This document shows positions 62,828-64,000 of a stretch of DNA of 64,000 nt, piece after piece. Both the position numbers and the translations under genes were made by a program. The notes under the pieces were generated by a model that saw only the letters and a list, made by a program, of their open reading frames with translations, had not been told where the DNA came from and ran no database searches. Positions within the stretch are counted from its first letter, which is position 1, and each line of letters starts with the position of its first letter. The stretch lies in assembly GCF_011601315.1 (NCBI RefSeq), contig NZ_JAAORA010000002.1, forward strand, positions 434,001-498,000, in the 5' to 3' direction. Source of the stretch: Candidatus Chlorobium masyuteum (GTDB lineage Bacteria > Bacteroidota > Chlorobiia > Chlorobiales > Chlorobiaceae).

Positions 62828-64000
62828 AACCGCTTTATGTTCTCTGCCATGGTCGGTGTGTCAAAACCGATCTCCCTGTAGAGCTCCTTCATGCTTCCGT
62901 GGGTTACAAATGCATCAGGAAGCGCAACTTTCAGTACCGGTTTATTGAGTCCTTTTTCGTTAAGGTGGTCGATTACGGCGCTGCCGAGTCCGCCGATCCT
63001 GCTGTTCTCCTCAATTACAACCAGATGGGTTGATCGGGATACAACCTCATCAATGAGAGCGGTGTCGAGTGGTTTGAGGAAGCGCATGTTGACGACTGAG
63101 GCATCAATACCCTCTTTTTGCAGTGCTTCGGCAACGTCAATCCCTTTTGAGGTCATATTGCCGATACAGAGCAGCGCGAGACCGCTGCCTTCGCGCACAA
63201 TCTGACCTTTTCCAATGGTAACGGATTCGAAATTTTTGCGCAAGGGGATTCCGATGCCGTTCCCTCTCGGATAACGGATGGCAACCGGGCCTTTCAGGTC
63301 ATAGAGGGCAGTGTAGAGCATATCTCGCAGCTCCTGTTCGTCTGCCGGAGCCATAATGACCAGACCCGGTACGGTATGCAGATAGGAGAGATCGAAAGAG
63401 CCGTGGTGGGTCGGCCCGTCCTCTCCGACCAGTCCGGCTCGGTCAATGGCGAAAACCACATGCAGATTCTGCTGGGCGACATCATGGATCAACTGGTCAT
63501 AGGCGCGCTGAAGAAAGGTGGAGTAGATCGCAAAAACCGGTTTGAACCCCTCTGTGGCCAGCCCTGCGGCGAAAGTTACGGCATGGCCTTCAGCGATACC
63601 GACATCATAAAAACGGTTTGGCAGTGCGTCCTGGAAGAGGTCAAGTGAAGTTCCTGAAGGCATGGCGGCGGTTATGGCGGTAATCCGGTTATCCTTCAGG
63701 GCAAGCTCGACCAGAGCTTCGCCAAAGACCTCCTGATATTTCGGCGGCAGTGATGTGTCAGCTTTTTTGAGCGTTTCACCGGTTGTGGTATCGAATCCTC
63801 CGCTGTGAGCATGCCATTTGCTCTGGTTCTGTTCCGCAGGCATGAACCCTTTTCCCTTTGTCGTGACAATATGCAGCAGTTTGGGATGGGGAAGTTCCTG
63901 CATCTCTTTGAGGGCCTTGACAAGCTGCTCCATGTTATTGCCATCAATCGGGCCGAAATACCTCAAGCCGAGCGCCTCAAAAAATGCTCCGGGAGTGAAT
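62806..64000 (-). CDS. dxs: 1-deoxy-D-xylulose-5-phosphate synthase, partial (C-terminal part)
   Basis: First enzyme of the MEP isoprenoid pathway; the N-terminal part is beyond the window. The visible ~397 residues begin FTPGAFFEALGLRYFGPIDG. They include YDVGIAEGHAVTFAAG with the catalytic Glu, DRAGLVGEDGPTHHG, and the C-terminal transketolase domain (VVIEENSRIGGLGSAV). Isoprenoids here feed carotenoid and bacteriochlorophyll tails. Confidence 0.96.
   Translation of the reverse strand, partial: FTPGAFFEALGLRYFGPIDGNNMEQLVKALKEMQELPHPKLLHIVTTKGKGFMPAEQNQSKWHAHSGGFDTTTGETLKKADTSLPPKYQEVFGEALVELALKDNRITAITAAMPSGTSLDLFQDALPNRFYDVGIAEGHAVTFAAGLATEGFKPVFAIYSTFLQRAYDQLIHDVAQQNLHVVFAIDRAGLVGEDGPTHHGSFDLSYLHTVPGLVIMAPADEQELRDMLYTALYDLKGPVAIRYPRGNGIGIPLRKNFESVTIGKGQIVREGSGLALLCIGNMTSKGIDVAEALQKEGIDASVVNMRFLKPLDTALIDEVVSRSTHLVVIEENSRIGGLGSAVIDHLNEKGLNKPVLKVALPDAFVTHGSMKELYREIGFDTPTMAENIKRFYRGEER

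Noticed and set aside
1-64000. CRISPR array
   Set aside because: No set of regularly spaced identical 24-40 bp repeats was seen on either strand.

Overview
The window reads as chromosomal DNA of a green sulfur bacterium (Chlorobiaceae, most like the Chlorobium/Pelodictyon group). The diagnostic genes are a BchF/BchV-type bacteriochlorophyllide hydratase, a form IV RubisCO-like protein, a chlorosome envelope protein of the CsmB/CsmF type and a CrtU-like desaturase carrying a Rieske domain. Gene order around rpsB-tsf-pyrH-recX-bchV and the RubisCO-like protein matches what I recall of the Chlorobaculum tepidum chromosome. This assignment rests on recognised protein families, not on a database search.

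Layout. 1-5.5 kb: der and a partial mrp face left; rplM-rpsI, rpsB-tsf and pyrH face right. 5.5-12.5 kb: recX, bchV, a small membrane protein, then a carbon-metabolism cluster (class II aldolase/SDR fusion, LsrF-like enzyme, terminator, RubisCO-like protein, SDR). 12.5-18 kb: an LptE-like lipoprotein, a HEPN protein and nucleotide-sugar genes (rfbD, rfbB, galE, manC). 18-24 kb: csm, ileS, a zinc-less DksA-like protein, purF. 24-27.5 kb: a large AAA ATPase with two RyR domains, and a membrane protein. 27.5-32.3 kb: tRNA-Ala(GGC), ftsX, then nfo, a glycosyltransferase, queE and purN. 32.5-37.8 kb is accessory: an addiction-module remnant, a small protein with a caspase-like His/Cys pattern, an alpha/beta hydrolase, PhzF, and a TetR-flavoprotein pair behind a long palindrome. 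37.8-44.8 kb: purH, an apparently inactive serine recombinase, an orphan substrate-binding protein, queG and the Rieske/FAD enzyme. 45-52 kb, all leftward: beta-lactamase-like, mlaD-mlaF-mlaE, PHP phosphoesterase, uppP-rdgB-pdxJ.

52.3-58.7 kb is a defence-like island: AbiEi/AbiEii, a winged-helix gene fragment, a 1191-residue HD plus HSP90-type ATPase protein, a short coupled reading frame that runs into the 3' end of a type III restriction gene, and an orphan HicB. Beyond it lie mutS2, pgsA, pgpA and a partial dxs.

A dispersed ~145-bp repeat family links several regions. Each full copy has terminal inverted repeats that match within the copy but differ between copies. Full copies lie next to the tRNA, upstream of abiEi and downstream of mutS2, so two of them bracket the island plus mutS2; fragments lie downstream of ftsX, upstream of the TetR gene and elsewhere.

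The best candidates for undescribed biology are the HD-HSP90 protein and its broken neighbour, the RyR-ATPase, the caspase-like protein, and the serine recombinase that has lost its catalytic serine and arginines.
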